Part shown: piece after piece, positions 9,984 through 17,757 of the stretch
Numbering within the stretch: position 1 is the stretch's first letter
Layout: each line of letters starts with the position of its first letter
Assembly: GCA_964415245.1 (NCBI GenBank)
Contig: CAYQAJ010000065.1
Location: 1 to 19,994 of the forward strand
Reading direction: 5' to 3'
Length of the DNA stretch: 19,994 bases
Source of the DNA: CAYQAJ01 sp964415245
GTDB taxonomy: Bacteria; Planctomycetota; Planctomycetia; Pirellulales; Pirellulaceae
The notes under the pieces: generated by a model
What the model saw: the letters and a program-made list of their open reading frames with translations, nothing else
Told to the model about the DNA's origin: nothing
The model's database searches: none
Program-made: the position numbers and the translations under genes

Positions 9984-12154
9984 ATGAAGACGACAAACAC
10001 GCTTGCCGCGACATGGGCCGTTCTGGCTGTGTTGGCCGTCAGCGTACCGCTGGCCCGATCGCAAGAGGCGGCTCCGTCCGACACCGCTGTGCCTTCCGAC
10101 GCCGCCGCGGATACGGCAGAGACTTCGCCGGCAGATGCGTCGTCCGCGCCCGTTGCCGTACACGAAGATTTGGCGCTCCGGCAGAGCCGCATCGCCGACA
10201 AATACTCCCGGCTCGAACAGCTCATGCTGCGGATGGCCGAGATCGATGCGGCCGAGAATCCGCAGCGCGCGGCCTTGCTCAAGCGGGCCGTCCAGCAGTC
10301 GAAAGAGAATCTCACGCTCGACCAACTCGAAAAAATCGCCGCCTGGCTCGGCCAGCAGCAGTTGAAGCGGGCCATCGATGGTCAAAGCGAAGTCACTGTC
10401 GACATGAAGGCGCTGCTCGAACTCTTGATGAGCGAAAACCGCGCCGATCGGCTCAAGAGCGAGCAGCAACGCATCAAGGAATACATCAAGGAGGTCGAAC
10501 GGATTCAGCGCTTGCAGGCCGCCAACCGCGGCCGCACCGAAGGGGGAGCCAATCCTCTTCAGCAAGCCAAGGAACAGGGCCAGATCGCCAATCGCACGGG
10601 AAACCTGGCGCAAAGAATTCGTGAGAACGAGGAAGGCGGTTCGGACTCCGCGTCGGAAGGCGAGGCCGGCGAAGGCGCCAACGATTCGCAGCAAGGCGAA
10701 GGACAGGGCCANNNNNNNNNNNNNNNNNNNNNNNNNNNNNNNNNNNNNNNNNNNNNNNNNNNNNNNNNNNNNNNNNNNNNNNNNNNNNNNNNNNNNNNNN
10801 NNNNNNNNNNNAAGGCGAGGCCGGCGAAGGCGCCAACGATTCGCAGCAAGGCGAAGGACAGGGCCAGCAGGGCGAAGGACAGGGTCAACAAGGCGAAGGA
10901 CAAGGCCAACAAGGCGAAGGTCAGGGCCAGCAAGGCGAAGGCCAAGGCCAACAAGGCGAAGGTCAGGGCCAGCAAGGTGAAGGCCAGGGCCAGCAAGGTG
11001 AAGGCCAGGGCCAGCAAGGTGAAGGACAGGGCCAACAAGGTGAAGGACAGGGCCAACAAGGTGAAGGAAAGGGCCAACAAGGTGAAGGGCAAGGCCAGCA
11101 AGGCGAAGGCCAGGGCCAGCAAGGCGAAGGTCAGCAAAGCGAAGGGCAAGGCCAACAAGGTGAGGGCCAGGGTTCGCAAGGTGAAGGTCAGGGCCAACAA
11201 GGTGAAGGGTCGCAGGGCGGTTCCCAGGGCGGCAGCCAGGGTGGATCGCAGGGTGGAAGCCAAGGCGGTTCCCAGGGTGGGTCGCAAGGCGGAAACCAAG
11301 GCGGCCAGCAGTCGCAGCAGGACGAAAACCCGGCACGCAAGCGCATCGAGGCGGCCGAGGAAAAAATGCGCCGCGCCCAGCAAAAACTCGAAGAGGCCAA
11401 GCGCCGCGAGGCCGTCGAAGACCAACGCGAGGCCGAGCAGGAGCTGGCCAAGGCCAAGGCCGAACTCGAGGAGATTCTTCGTCAGCTTCGCGAGGAAGAA
11501 ATCGAGCGCATGCTCGCCATGCTGGAGGGCCGCTTCGCCAAGATGCTCGAAATGCAGTTGCGCGTCTACGAGGCCACTTTGCGGCTCGACAGGATCGACG
11601 ATGACCAGCGATTGCGCGACTTCGACATCCAGACCGGTAAGCTGAGCTTCGACCAGCGCAAGATCGGCGCCGACGCCGACCGGGCCCTGATCCTGTTGTT
11701 GGAAGAGGGCTCCTCCGTCGCTTTCCCCGAAGCGGTCGAGCAAATGCGGGACGAAATGTACGTGGTGGCCGATCGCCTGGCAGCCTCGAACGTGGGAACC
11801 ATTACGCAGGACAGCGAGGAAGAAATCATTGCGGCCTTGGAAGAGATCATCGAGGCGCTGCAAAAGGCGCAGCAGGATCTCCAGCAACAACAACAGCAGC
11901 AACAACAGCAACAGCAACAACAGCAGCAGGATCAGCCGTTGGTCGATCAGTTGGCCGAGTTGAAGATGATCCGCGCCCTGCAGATGCGGGTGAACAGCCG
12001 CACGCAGCGCTACGCGCGCTTGCTCGACGACAAGGACGATCCGACGGGCCAGGCCACCGACGCCGATTTGATCGGCGCCCTGGGCCGCCTGGCCGACAAG
12101 CAACAGCGAATCCACCGCGTTACCGAGGACATTGTGCTGGGAAAGAACAAGTGA
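9984..12154 (+). CDS. Secreted coiled-coil protein with QQGEGQG tandem tract and poly-Q (interrupted by an assembly gap)
   Basis: The ATG at 9984 has GGGAG 8 nt upstream; the ATG at 9978 is only 2 nt from it and is less likely. A signal peptide (MKTTNTLAATWAVLAVLAVS, cleavage near ARSQ) is followed by an Ala/Ser/Asp linker and a helical region. That region includes SRIADKYSRLEQLMLRMAEI and a Lys/Glu-rich helix. Then come about 18 copies of QQGEGQG, eight SQGG/NQGG tetrapeptides, a long charged coiled coil (EEKMRRAQQKLEEAKRREA onward) and a run of 16 Gln (11882-11929). The tail is conserved-looking and helical. The frame appears to shift across the 100-N gap. Removing the gap plus the 55-bp duplicated contig end restores one frame of 671 residues, so this is an assembly fault and not a broken gene. 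No enzymatic motif is seen; a periplasmic structural or tethering role is inferred. Confidence 0.8.
10712..10811. other. 100-N scaffold gap flanked by a 55-bp duplicated sequence
   Basis: Exactly 100 Ns separate two contig ends. The 55 bases before the gap (10657-10711) are identical to the 55 bases after it (10812-10866). This is the pattern left when two contigs that overlap by one k-mer are scaffolded without being merged. Merging them keeps the surrounding gene in frame. Confidence 0.9.
10844..11209 (+). repeat. 21-bp tandem repeat encoding QQGEGQG heptapeptides
   Basis: Eighteen consecutive units encode QQGEGQG with few changes. Two units are shortened to QQGEG, and there are single variants such as QQSEGQG, SQGEGQG and a Lys in unit 11. 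Synonymous positions (CAG/CAA, GGC/GGT/GGA) vary freely while the peptide hardly does, so selection appears to act on the protein. The true copy number may be higher because the assembly broke at its edge. Confidence 0.9.
11210..11305 (+). repeat. 12-bp tandem repeat encoding SQGG tetrapeptides
   Basis: Seven SQGG units and a final NQGG directly follow the QQGEGQG tract in the same frame. Serine is written with both TCN and AGC codons, so the peptide repeat is better conserved than the DNA repeat. Confidence 0.85.
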
Positions 12155-12159
12155 CGTGT

Positions 12160-12183
12160 CGAAGTCTGGAGTAGCGGACTTCG
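12160..12183. terminator. Hairpin after the QQGEGQG gene, part of a dispersed repeat
   Basis: CGAAGTC (12160-12166) and GACTTCG (12177-12183) form a perfect 7-bp stem with a 10-nt loop, starting 5 nt after the stop codon. There is no U-run, so factor-independent termination is doubtful. The left part matches the spacer of the REP-like element at 7244-7259 at 15 of 16 positions, so it may be a remnant of the same element. Confidence 0.45.
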
Positions 12184-12216
12184 CACGGCGTTCGATGAAC
12201 GGGCAAGACGCACCAC

Positions 12217-12240
12217 GGTTGAATTCCTGCGAATTCAGCT
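12217..12240. repeat. EcoRI-site palindrome TGAATTC-CTGC-GAATTCA
   Basis: TGAATTC (12220-12226) and GAATTCA (12231-12237) pair perfectly around a 4-nt loop. The stem extends to about 10 bp with G-U pairs. It is the second of three palindromic pieces in the 138-nt gap before the next gene. The third is the CAAGC/GCTTG inverted pair near 12244-12259. Confidence 0.55.
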
Positions 12241-12277
12241 ACGGCAAGCGGGCAGCTTGTCCCACGAAGGGACTCGC

Positions 12278-12284
12278 AAAGGAG
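12278..12284 (+). promoter_or_regulatory. Ribosome-binding site deciding the start at 12293
   Basis: AAAGGAG lies 8 nt upstream of the ATG at 12293 and is the best Shine-Dalgarno in the window. It rules out the in-frame ATG-less extension that begins near 12257 inside the palindrome region. Confidence 0.8.
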
Positions 12285-12292
12285 CCAAAACG

Positions 12293-13363
12293 ATGATCGG
12301 TAAAACGTTCGCGGCAACTCTGGCATCCGTTCTGACCGGCTGGGCGCTTACCGCTCTTCCTACCGGCATGGAAGTCGTCCGCGCCGACGACGAATTGAGC
12401 GCGGCCGCCAGTTGGACCATCCCCACGGCCGACGACGTGCGGGCCCAGGTTGAAGCATGGCTCGCCGACAAAACGATCGACGACGACACGCGGCAAGCGA
12501 TCGATGCGCTCTGGGAAGCGCCGCAGGAGAACCTGGCCGCGAGCGGTCCTGATTTGCTCGATCGTTGGGCCGCGACACTGGCACTGGTCGACCCGCAATT
12601 CGCCGAATTGGTTAGCACGTGTCGAGGGATAGCCGAGTCGCGCGGCGTGCGGACGTTTGCCGTACTAGACGACGAAACGCAGCCGCCGCTGGTCCGCAGC
12701 AACATGCGGCTGTATTACGGCCGCTGGCTTTCGCAGCACGCCTATTACGACGAAGCGCTCGAAATGCTCTCCGGGCTGGAGCCCAAGGAGGTGATGGATC
12801 CCGCTTCGCTGCTGTTCTATCAGAGCGTGGCGCACCACCGGCTGCTGGACAAGGAAAAGTGTCTGCCGACCCTCACGCGGCTGATGGAAAACGAGTCGTC
12901 GTTACCGCGTCGGTATGCCACGCTCGCGCGGCTCATGGAGGCGGACCTGAAGCCGCTGGAGACCGACTCGCTGGACGAGATCGCCCGCCTGATGGACGAC
13001 GTCCGCCGCCGTCTCGATTTTGGTCGCGCCGGCCGCGTGGTCCGCAAGCAGGAGGACGATGTCATCGCCAAGCTGGACAAGCTGATCGAGCAAATCGAGC
13101 AGCAACAGCAGCAACAACAATCGGGCAGCGGCAGCGGCGGGAGCATGAATCCTTCCAGCCCCATGCAGGACAGCAACGGCGGCGCGCAGCGCGGCCCGGG
13201 TAACGTCGATCGCAGACGAATCGGCAATACCGCGGGTTGGGGCGATCTGCCCGCGAAAGAGCGCCAAGCGGCCCTCCAGGAAATCAGCAAGGACCTACCC
13301 GCGCACTACCGCGACGTGATCGAAGCTTACTTTCGCCGGCTGGCGCGCGACGGCACGCCGTGA
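12293..13363 (+). CDS. Exported helical (TPR-like) protein with short poly-Q and Gly/Ser linker
   Basis: 356 residues. A signal peptide (MIGKTFAATLASVLTGWALT, cleavage near VRADD) is followed by an all-helical region with a TPR-like rhythm. Examples are YYDEALEMLSGLEPKEVMDP and SLLFYQSVAHHRLLDKEKCL, about residues 145-220. A basic helix (LMDDVRRRLDFGRAGRVVRKQEDDV) leads into a run of Gln and a GSGSGGS linker (about 265-285). The C-terminus ends in a compact motif, LPAHYRDVIEAYFRRLA, of a kind seen at the ends of proteins in MoxR/DUF4175 clusters. I do not recognise a named family. It shares the poly-Q style of the preceding gene, which suggests both sit in the same periplasmic assembly. It starts 138 nt downstream behind three palindromes, so it could be expressed at a different level. 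Confidence 0.75.
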   Translation: MIGKTFAATLASVLTGWALTALPTGMEVVRADDELSAAASWTIPTADDVRAQVEAWLADKTIDDDTRQAIDALWEAPQENLAASGPDLLDRWAATLALVDPQFAELVSTCRGIAESRGVRTFAVLDDETQPPLVRSNMRLYYGRWLSQHAYYDEALEMLSGLEPKEVMDPASLLFYQSVAHHRLLDKEKCLPTLTRLMENESSLPRRYATLARLMEADLKPLETDSLDEIARLMDDVRRRLDFGRAGRVVRKQEDDVIAKLDKLIEQIEQQQQQQQSGSGSGGSMNPSSPMQDSNGGAQRGPGNVDRRRIGNTAGWGDLPAKERQAALQEISKDLPAHYRDVIEAYFRRLARDGTP

Positions 13364-13430
13364 GACGGCACCATGTGAGCGCGGGCTGCTGCGGGCCGGC
13401 GCGCCTTGCTCGACGTGGCGCGACCGTCGG

Positions 13431-13439
13431 TGGTAAAGT
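13431..13439 (+). promoter_or_regulatory. Possible extended -10 promoter for the NPCBM/HtrA group
   Basis: TGGTAAAGT (13431-13439) resembles an extended -10 (TGn plus a 4-of-6 match to TATAAT), 38 nt before the ATG at 13477. No good -35 is seen at the right distance. The 113-nt gap is the last one before four overlapping genes, so a promoter here would make sense. Confidence 0.3.
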
Positions 13440-13476
13440 AAAGTAGCGACGTTTACGCGGCGCTTTGGAATCAATT

Positions 13477-14676
13477 ATGCCGAGTATGCTCACCACCCTA
13501 GTCGCTGCGATGGCGACGATCGCCGCCCCCGTGGACGTCGACGTGCGGCCTCTCGCCGGACCCGCCGAGTCGGGGACGCTATCGGCGATATCGTCCACCG
13601 AGATCGTGTTGCAAACTCCCGAGGGGGCCCGCAAGTTCGAGCTGCGCGAGCTGCTCACGGTTCGCCAGAGGGGCGTTCAGCCGCCTCTCTCGCTTTCGGC
13701 CAAGGTCACGGTCCTCCTGGTCGACGGGTCGCGGCTGCTGGCTGGCAGCTATGCGGCCGACAAGGGCAAGGCCGTTGTCGATCTTGTCGATGGCACGCGG
13801 CTCGAGCTGCCGGCTTCCGCCGTCCGCTGGGTGCGGCTCCAGCCTCCGCACGATGAGTACAACGAAGACTGGCGCGAAATCAGCGGCGAAGCCCATAAGG
13901 GGGACGTGATCGTAATTCGCAAGACGGCGCTCGATTACCTCGAAGGCGTAATCGTGGGCATTACGCCCGAGGCGGTACAGTTTGAGTTCGACGGCAGCCG
14001 TTTCGACGTATCGCGCGAAAAGGTCGAGGGGCTCGTCTACTACCATCCGGCGGGAGCCGAGCTTCCCGCGTCGCTCTGCGGGCTGGTCGACGTACACGGG
14101 TCGTCGTGGAACGTGCAGCGGCTGGCACTCCGCGATGGGTCGCTCGAGCTGACCACGACTTCGGGCGCCAGCTACACTCTGCCGCTGGCCGATGTGCAGA
14201 CGCTCGACTTTTCCCGCGGCAACGTGGCGTATCTGAGCGACATGCAACCCGAGTCGGTCGAGTGGATGCCGTTCATCGACTCGCCGTCGGTTCGCAAGAG
14301 TCTGGCCCAACTGTACGAGCCGCGACGCGACACGAACTTCGCCGGGGCGGCACTGGTGTTGGGCGGCCAGTCGTACGAGAAAGGAATGGCGCTGCACAGC
14401 CGCAGCGAGCTCGTCTACCGACTGCCCTCGGGCTTTCGCCGCCTGCAGATGGTTGCCGGAATCGACGACACCGTGCGCGACGGCGGTAACGTGCGGCTGG
14501 TGATTACGGGCGACGGCAAGACGCTGCTGGACGCGGCAGTCAGCGGCACCGACAAACCGCTGCCGATCGACGTCGACGTGGAGGGCGTCCGGCGGCTGAC
14601 GATTGTCGTCGACTTTGGACTGGATCTCGACGTGGCCGACCACCTGCTCCTGTGCGACGCAAGGATTGTCAAATGA
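13477..14676 (+). CDS. Secreted NPCBM-domain protein
   Basis: 399 residues from the ATG at 13477, with GGAA six bases upstream; the ATG at 13486 is possible. The N-terminus (MLTTLVAAMATIAAP) is hydrophobic and could be a short signal peptide, though it lacks basic residues. Three beta-rich segments follow, each alternating short strands with turns (for example GTLSAISSTEIVLQTPEG, DYLEGVIVGITPEAVQFEF and GSLELTTTSGASYTLPL). The C-terminal part (about 288-399) fits the NPCBM fold, a jelly-roll module linked to carbohydrate binding: LVLGGQSYEKGMALHS, the conserved GIDDTVRDGGNV core and a final DHLLLCDARIV. The stop overlaps the HtrA start (AATGA). This points to co-production of a binding protein with the protease group. 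The ligand is not known from sequence. Confidence 0.8.
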   Translation: MPSMLTTLVAAMATIAAPVDVDVRPLAGPAESGTLSAISSTEIVLQTPEGARKFELRELLTVRQRGVQPPLSLSAKVTVLLVDGSRLLAGSYAADKGKAVVDLVDGTRLELPASAVRWVRLQPPHDEYNEDWREISGEAHKGDVIVIRKTALDYLEGVIVGITPEAVQFEFDGSRFDVSREKVEGLVYYHPAGAELPASLCGLVDVHGSSWNVQRLALRDGSLELTTTSGASYTLPLADVQTLDFSRGNVAYLSDMQPESVEWMPFIDSPSVRKSLAQLYEPRRDTNFAGAALVLGGQSYEKGMALHSRSELVYRLPSGFRRLQMVAGIDDTVRDGGNVRLVITGDGKTLLDAAVSGTDKPLPIDVDVEGVRRLTIVVDFGLDLDVADHLLLCDARIVK

Positions 14677-16714
14677 AGCGATTCGCCGGCCGTCTGAGCA
14701 TATTGGCCGTGATTCTGTGCCTCACGCCGGTCGTGTCGTCGACCGTGGCGCGCGGGGCCGACGAAGTGCCGGAAGCGGTGCTGCGTGCCCAACAGCAGCG
14801 CATCGCCGCAATCGCCAAGGCCAAGGCGGCGGCCGTGTCGGTATTCGCCCGCGGCGGCCGCGGCGGCGGATCGGGAGTCGTGATTTCCGCCGATGGATAC
14901 GCCCTGACCAATTTCCATGTGGCCAAGCCCGCCGGCAACTTTATGAAGTGCAGCATGCCCGATGGCCGCATGTACGACGCGGTTCTCGTGGGCTTGGACG
15001 CGCCGGGCGACGTGGCGCTGATCAAGCTGATGGGCCGCGATGACTTTCCCCATGCCGAGCTGGGCGACAGCGACCAGGTGCGCGTGGGAGACTGGTGCTT
15101 TGCGGTCGGCAACCCGTTCCTGCTGGCCANNNNNNNNNNTTGCAGCCCACCGTGACCTACGGCATCGTGTCGGGCGTGCACCGTTTCCAGTATCCCGCCG
15201 GCACGCTGTTGGAATACGCCGACTGCCTCCAGACCGACGCCTCGATCAATCCGGGCAACTCCGGTGGGCCGCTGTTCAACGCACAAGGTGAGCTGATCGG
15301 CATTAACGGCCGTGGCTCGTTCGAGAAGCGCGGCCGTGTGAACGTAGGCGTCGGCTACGCCATCTCGATCAACCAGATCAAAAACTTCCTGGGCTGTCTG
15401 CACTCGGGCAGACTGGTCGATCACGCCACGTTGGGGGCAACGGTGTCGAGCAACGAAGACGGACATCCCGTCGTCACCAACATTCTCACGTCGTCGGACG
15501 CCTATCGGCGCGGGCTGCGCTACGGCGACGAGATCGTCGCGTTCGGCGGGCGTTCCATCGATACGGTGAACGGCTTTAAGAACGCGCTGGGTATCTTTCC
15601 CAAGGGTTGGCGCGTGCCGATGACGTTTCGCCGAGACGGCCAGGAGTACGACGTCCTCGTGCGGCTCAGCGGCGTGCATTCGACCGAGGAGCTGATTGCC
15701 AAGGTGCAAGGCGCGACGCCGCCCGAACCGCAGCCGATGCCCCAAGAGCCCGACCGTCCCGAAGAGCCGGGGCAGCCCGACGGACAAAAGCAGCCCGATA
15801 ACCCAGAGCAACCCGATGGCCAAGAGCAACCCGATGGCCAAGAGCAGCCGGAAGACTCGCGTCAGCCTGATGAGCAGGAGCCGCCGGACGAATCGGGCCG
15901 GCCGGGCAACCGGCGGCAACCGGGCGACGGTCCTCGTCGCCTGCCGCGCGACGGCGACCGCCCGGGTCCGCGGCCGGGTCCAGTTCCGCGGGTGCAGCCG
16001 CAACGGCAAGAGGTGCCGGCCGAGCTGGCGCAGTACTATCAGTCGCGCTCCGGCTTCGCCAATTACTACTTCAACGAGCTCAATCGCGATCGCGTGTGGC
16101 GGGCGTTTCTGGAAGGGGGCGATTTTTCGGACGCTGCCGGTCAATGGTCGATCGCCGCCACGCTTACCGGCGTCGGCGATCTGGAGATCGTGCTGGGCGA
16201 GCAAAAGTGCGCCTGGCGCATTGCTGGTGGCTTGGAAGAGATCGATCTGAGCGAGGACCTGGAAGGGCAACTCGCTCCCAACGGCAGCGGTGGCCTGTTG
16301 CTGGCGCTGCACGTGTGGCAGCGGATGCTGACGCTCGGCCCCGATTCCTTCGGCGACGTCTACTACTACGGAACTGCCCCCATGCCCGACCACGAAGGGC
16401 TGGTCGACGTGCTGGTGGGAACGTACAGCGTGGTCGAGACGCGGTTCCAGTTCGATCCCGCGACGGGGCAGCTTGTGGGCCTGGAATTGTACGCGGACGT
16501 GGACGTCGACCCTTGTGAGGTGTTTTTCAGCGACTATCGCCCGATCGGCGACCGGCAGATTCCCCATCGTATCGAAGTCCACTACGGCGACGGCGTTTTC
16601 GGGGTGCTGGAGGTCAGCGATTTCACGCTCGTTCCGGCCGGCGATGCCGTTCCGGCCGCCGATGCCGTTCCGGCCGACACGGATCTTCCGTCCGACAACA
16701 AGGAGGCGGGATGA
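14673..16714 (+). CDS. HtrA/DegP-like serine protease, catalytically intact, with PDZ and a novel C-terminal domain
   Basis: Starts at the ATG at 14673 overlapping the previous stop. A signal peptide (MKRFAGRLSILAVILCLTPV) precedes a trypsin-like domain with a complete triad: His in TNFHVAKP (H82), Asp in PGDVALIKL (D113), Ser in NPGNSGGPL (S195). One PDZ domain follows (about 251-338). Then comes a Pro/Glu/Gln-rich linker with EQPDGQ repeats (about 345-440) and a C-terminal beta-rich domain of about 200 residues (starting ELAQYYQSRSGFANYYFNEL) that I do not recognise. The tail carries three 18-bp repeats (VPAGDA/VPAADA/VPADTD). A 10-N gap inside the protease domain shifts the frame. Homologous proteins usually read LLATD[FL]QPT here, and a true gap of 5 nt restores one 678-residue protein. 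It is the only HtrA of the three expected to cut. Confidence 0.9.
15130..15139. other. 10-N gap inside the HtrA protease domain
   Basis: The upstream frame ends at LLA plus one A; the downstream frame resumes at TTG CAG CCC (LQPT). The missing length must be 2 plus a multiple of 3, so 10 is not the real length. Five bases completing Thr-Asp would fit the family pattern. Confidence 0.85.
15806..15841 (+). repeat. Two 18-bp tandem copies encoding EQPDGQ
   Basis: GAGCAACCCGATGGCCAA occurs twice in a row (15806-15823 and 15824-15841) and is followed by a partial third copy. It forms part of the Pro/Gln/Asp-rich linker between the PDZ and C-terminal domains. Confidence 0.8.
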
Positions 16715-17757
16715 GAGGCATGACATCCAAGCTACGCGGCGCGCGGCGCTGCGGCGCCTTCCTCTTGTCGCTCGCGTGTGTGGTTGCCGTGGGCGCGGCC
16801 TGTGAAGCGGCCTCGTCATCGCTGGCCGACTCCATCGATCTGGTGCAACCCAAGGTCGTTAAAATTTATGGCGCGGGTGGAGTGCGCGGACTCGAAGCGT
16901 ATCAAAGCGGCATCCTCATTTCGCCCGAAGGACACGTGCTGACAGTTTGGAGCTACGTGCTTGATTCCGACTTCGTCACGGTAACGCTCGACGACGGCCG
17001 CAAGTTCCAGGCCGAGCTGGTGGGGCACGATCCCCGCCTGGAAATCGCCGTTTTGAAGATCGATGCCGCCGACGTGCCATGCTTCGACCTGTCCGAGGCC
17101 GTCGAAGCGGGGGCCGGCGACCGCGTGCTGGCTTTCAGCAATCTCTACGGTGTGGCGACTGGCAATGAGCCGGTGAGCGTGCTGCATGGCGTGGTATCGG
17201 CCCGCACCGATCTGGCGGCCCGCCGCGGAGCGTATGAAACCACGTACCGCGGCAGCGTATACGTTCTGGACGCCATGACGAACAATCCCGGCGCCGCCGG
17301 GGGCGCGTTGACCGATCGCCGCGGCCGGTTGATTGGCCTGTTGGGCAAGGAGCTGCGCAGCTCGCTGAGCAACACCTGGCTCAACTATGCCGTGCCCGCC
17401 TCCGAGTTGGTCGCGTCGGTCGACGACATTCTCGCCGGCCGCACGACGCCCCGAGGTCCCGACGACGACCGCCACCGGCCGACGGATCCGCTCACGCTCG
17501 AGCGAATCGGCATCGTGCTGGTGCCCGACGTGCTGAACAAGACGCCCCCGTTCATCGATCGTATCGTTCCCGGCACGCAGGCCGAAACGGCCGGTCTGTT
17601 GGCCGACGACCTGGTGCTGTTTGTCGACAGCCGCATCGTTTCATCGTGCAAGATGCTTGCCGACGAGCTTTCGTATTTCGATCGGGACGATGAGGTCCGA
17701 CTTACCGTGCAGCGCGGCCCGGAGTTGGTCGAAGTGGTTGTCGGCGGCCAGCCGTGA
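16711..17757 (+). CDS. HtrA-like pseudoprotease with one PDZ domain
   Basis: 348 residues. The ATG at 16711 overlaps the previous stop (ATGA) and has AGGAGG five to ten bases upstream; the ATG at 16720 is an alternative. A signal peptide (ARRCGAFLLSLACVVAVGAA, cleavage near CEAAS) precedes a trypsin/HtrA-like domain that is clearly recognisable yet lacks the triad. The His position in GHVLTVWSYV is Ser81, the Asp position in LEIAVLKI is Glu111 and the Ser position in NNPGAAGGAL is Ala196. The spacing matches the active neighbour (82/113/195). The PDZ domain (about 264-347) looks normal. The frame is intact and the codon use is like that of its neighbours, so it is maintained and is not decaying. 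A substrate-binding, regulatory or chaperone-like role is inferred from the context. Confidence 0.88.
   Translation: MRGMTSKLRGARRCGAFLLSLACVVAVGAACEAASSSLADSIDLVQPKVVKIYGAGGVRGLEAYQSGILISPEGHVLTVWSYVLDSDFVTVTLDDGRKFQAELVGHDPRLEIAVLKIDAADVPCFDLSEAVEAGAGDRVLAFSNLYGVATGNEPVSVLHGVVSARTDLAARRGAYETTYRGSVYVLDAMTNNPGAAGGALTDRRGRLIGLLGKELRSSLSNTWLNYAVPASELVASVDDILAGRTTPRGPDDDRHRPTDPLTLERIGIVLVPDVLNKTPPFIDRIVPGTQAETAGLLADDLVLFVDSRIVSSCKMLADELSYFDRDDEVRLTVQRGPELVEVVVGGQP

Noticed and set aside
10812..11645. Lys/Ala/Arg-rich frame continuing from the left side of the gap
   Set aside because: It is the out-of-frame reading of the repeat caused by the wrong gap length. The other frame gives the coiled coil and poly-Q.
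9846..12115. Long minus-strand open frames with Leu/Ala/Phe-rich repeats opposite the QQGEGQG gene
   Set aside because: They mirror the tandem repeat in antisense, cross the N gap and have no start context. The + strand frame has a signal peptide, a ribosome-binding site and peptide-level conservation.
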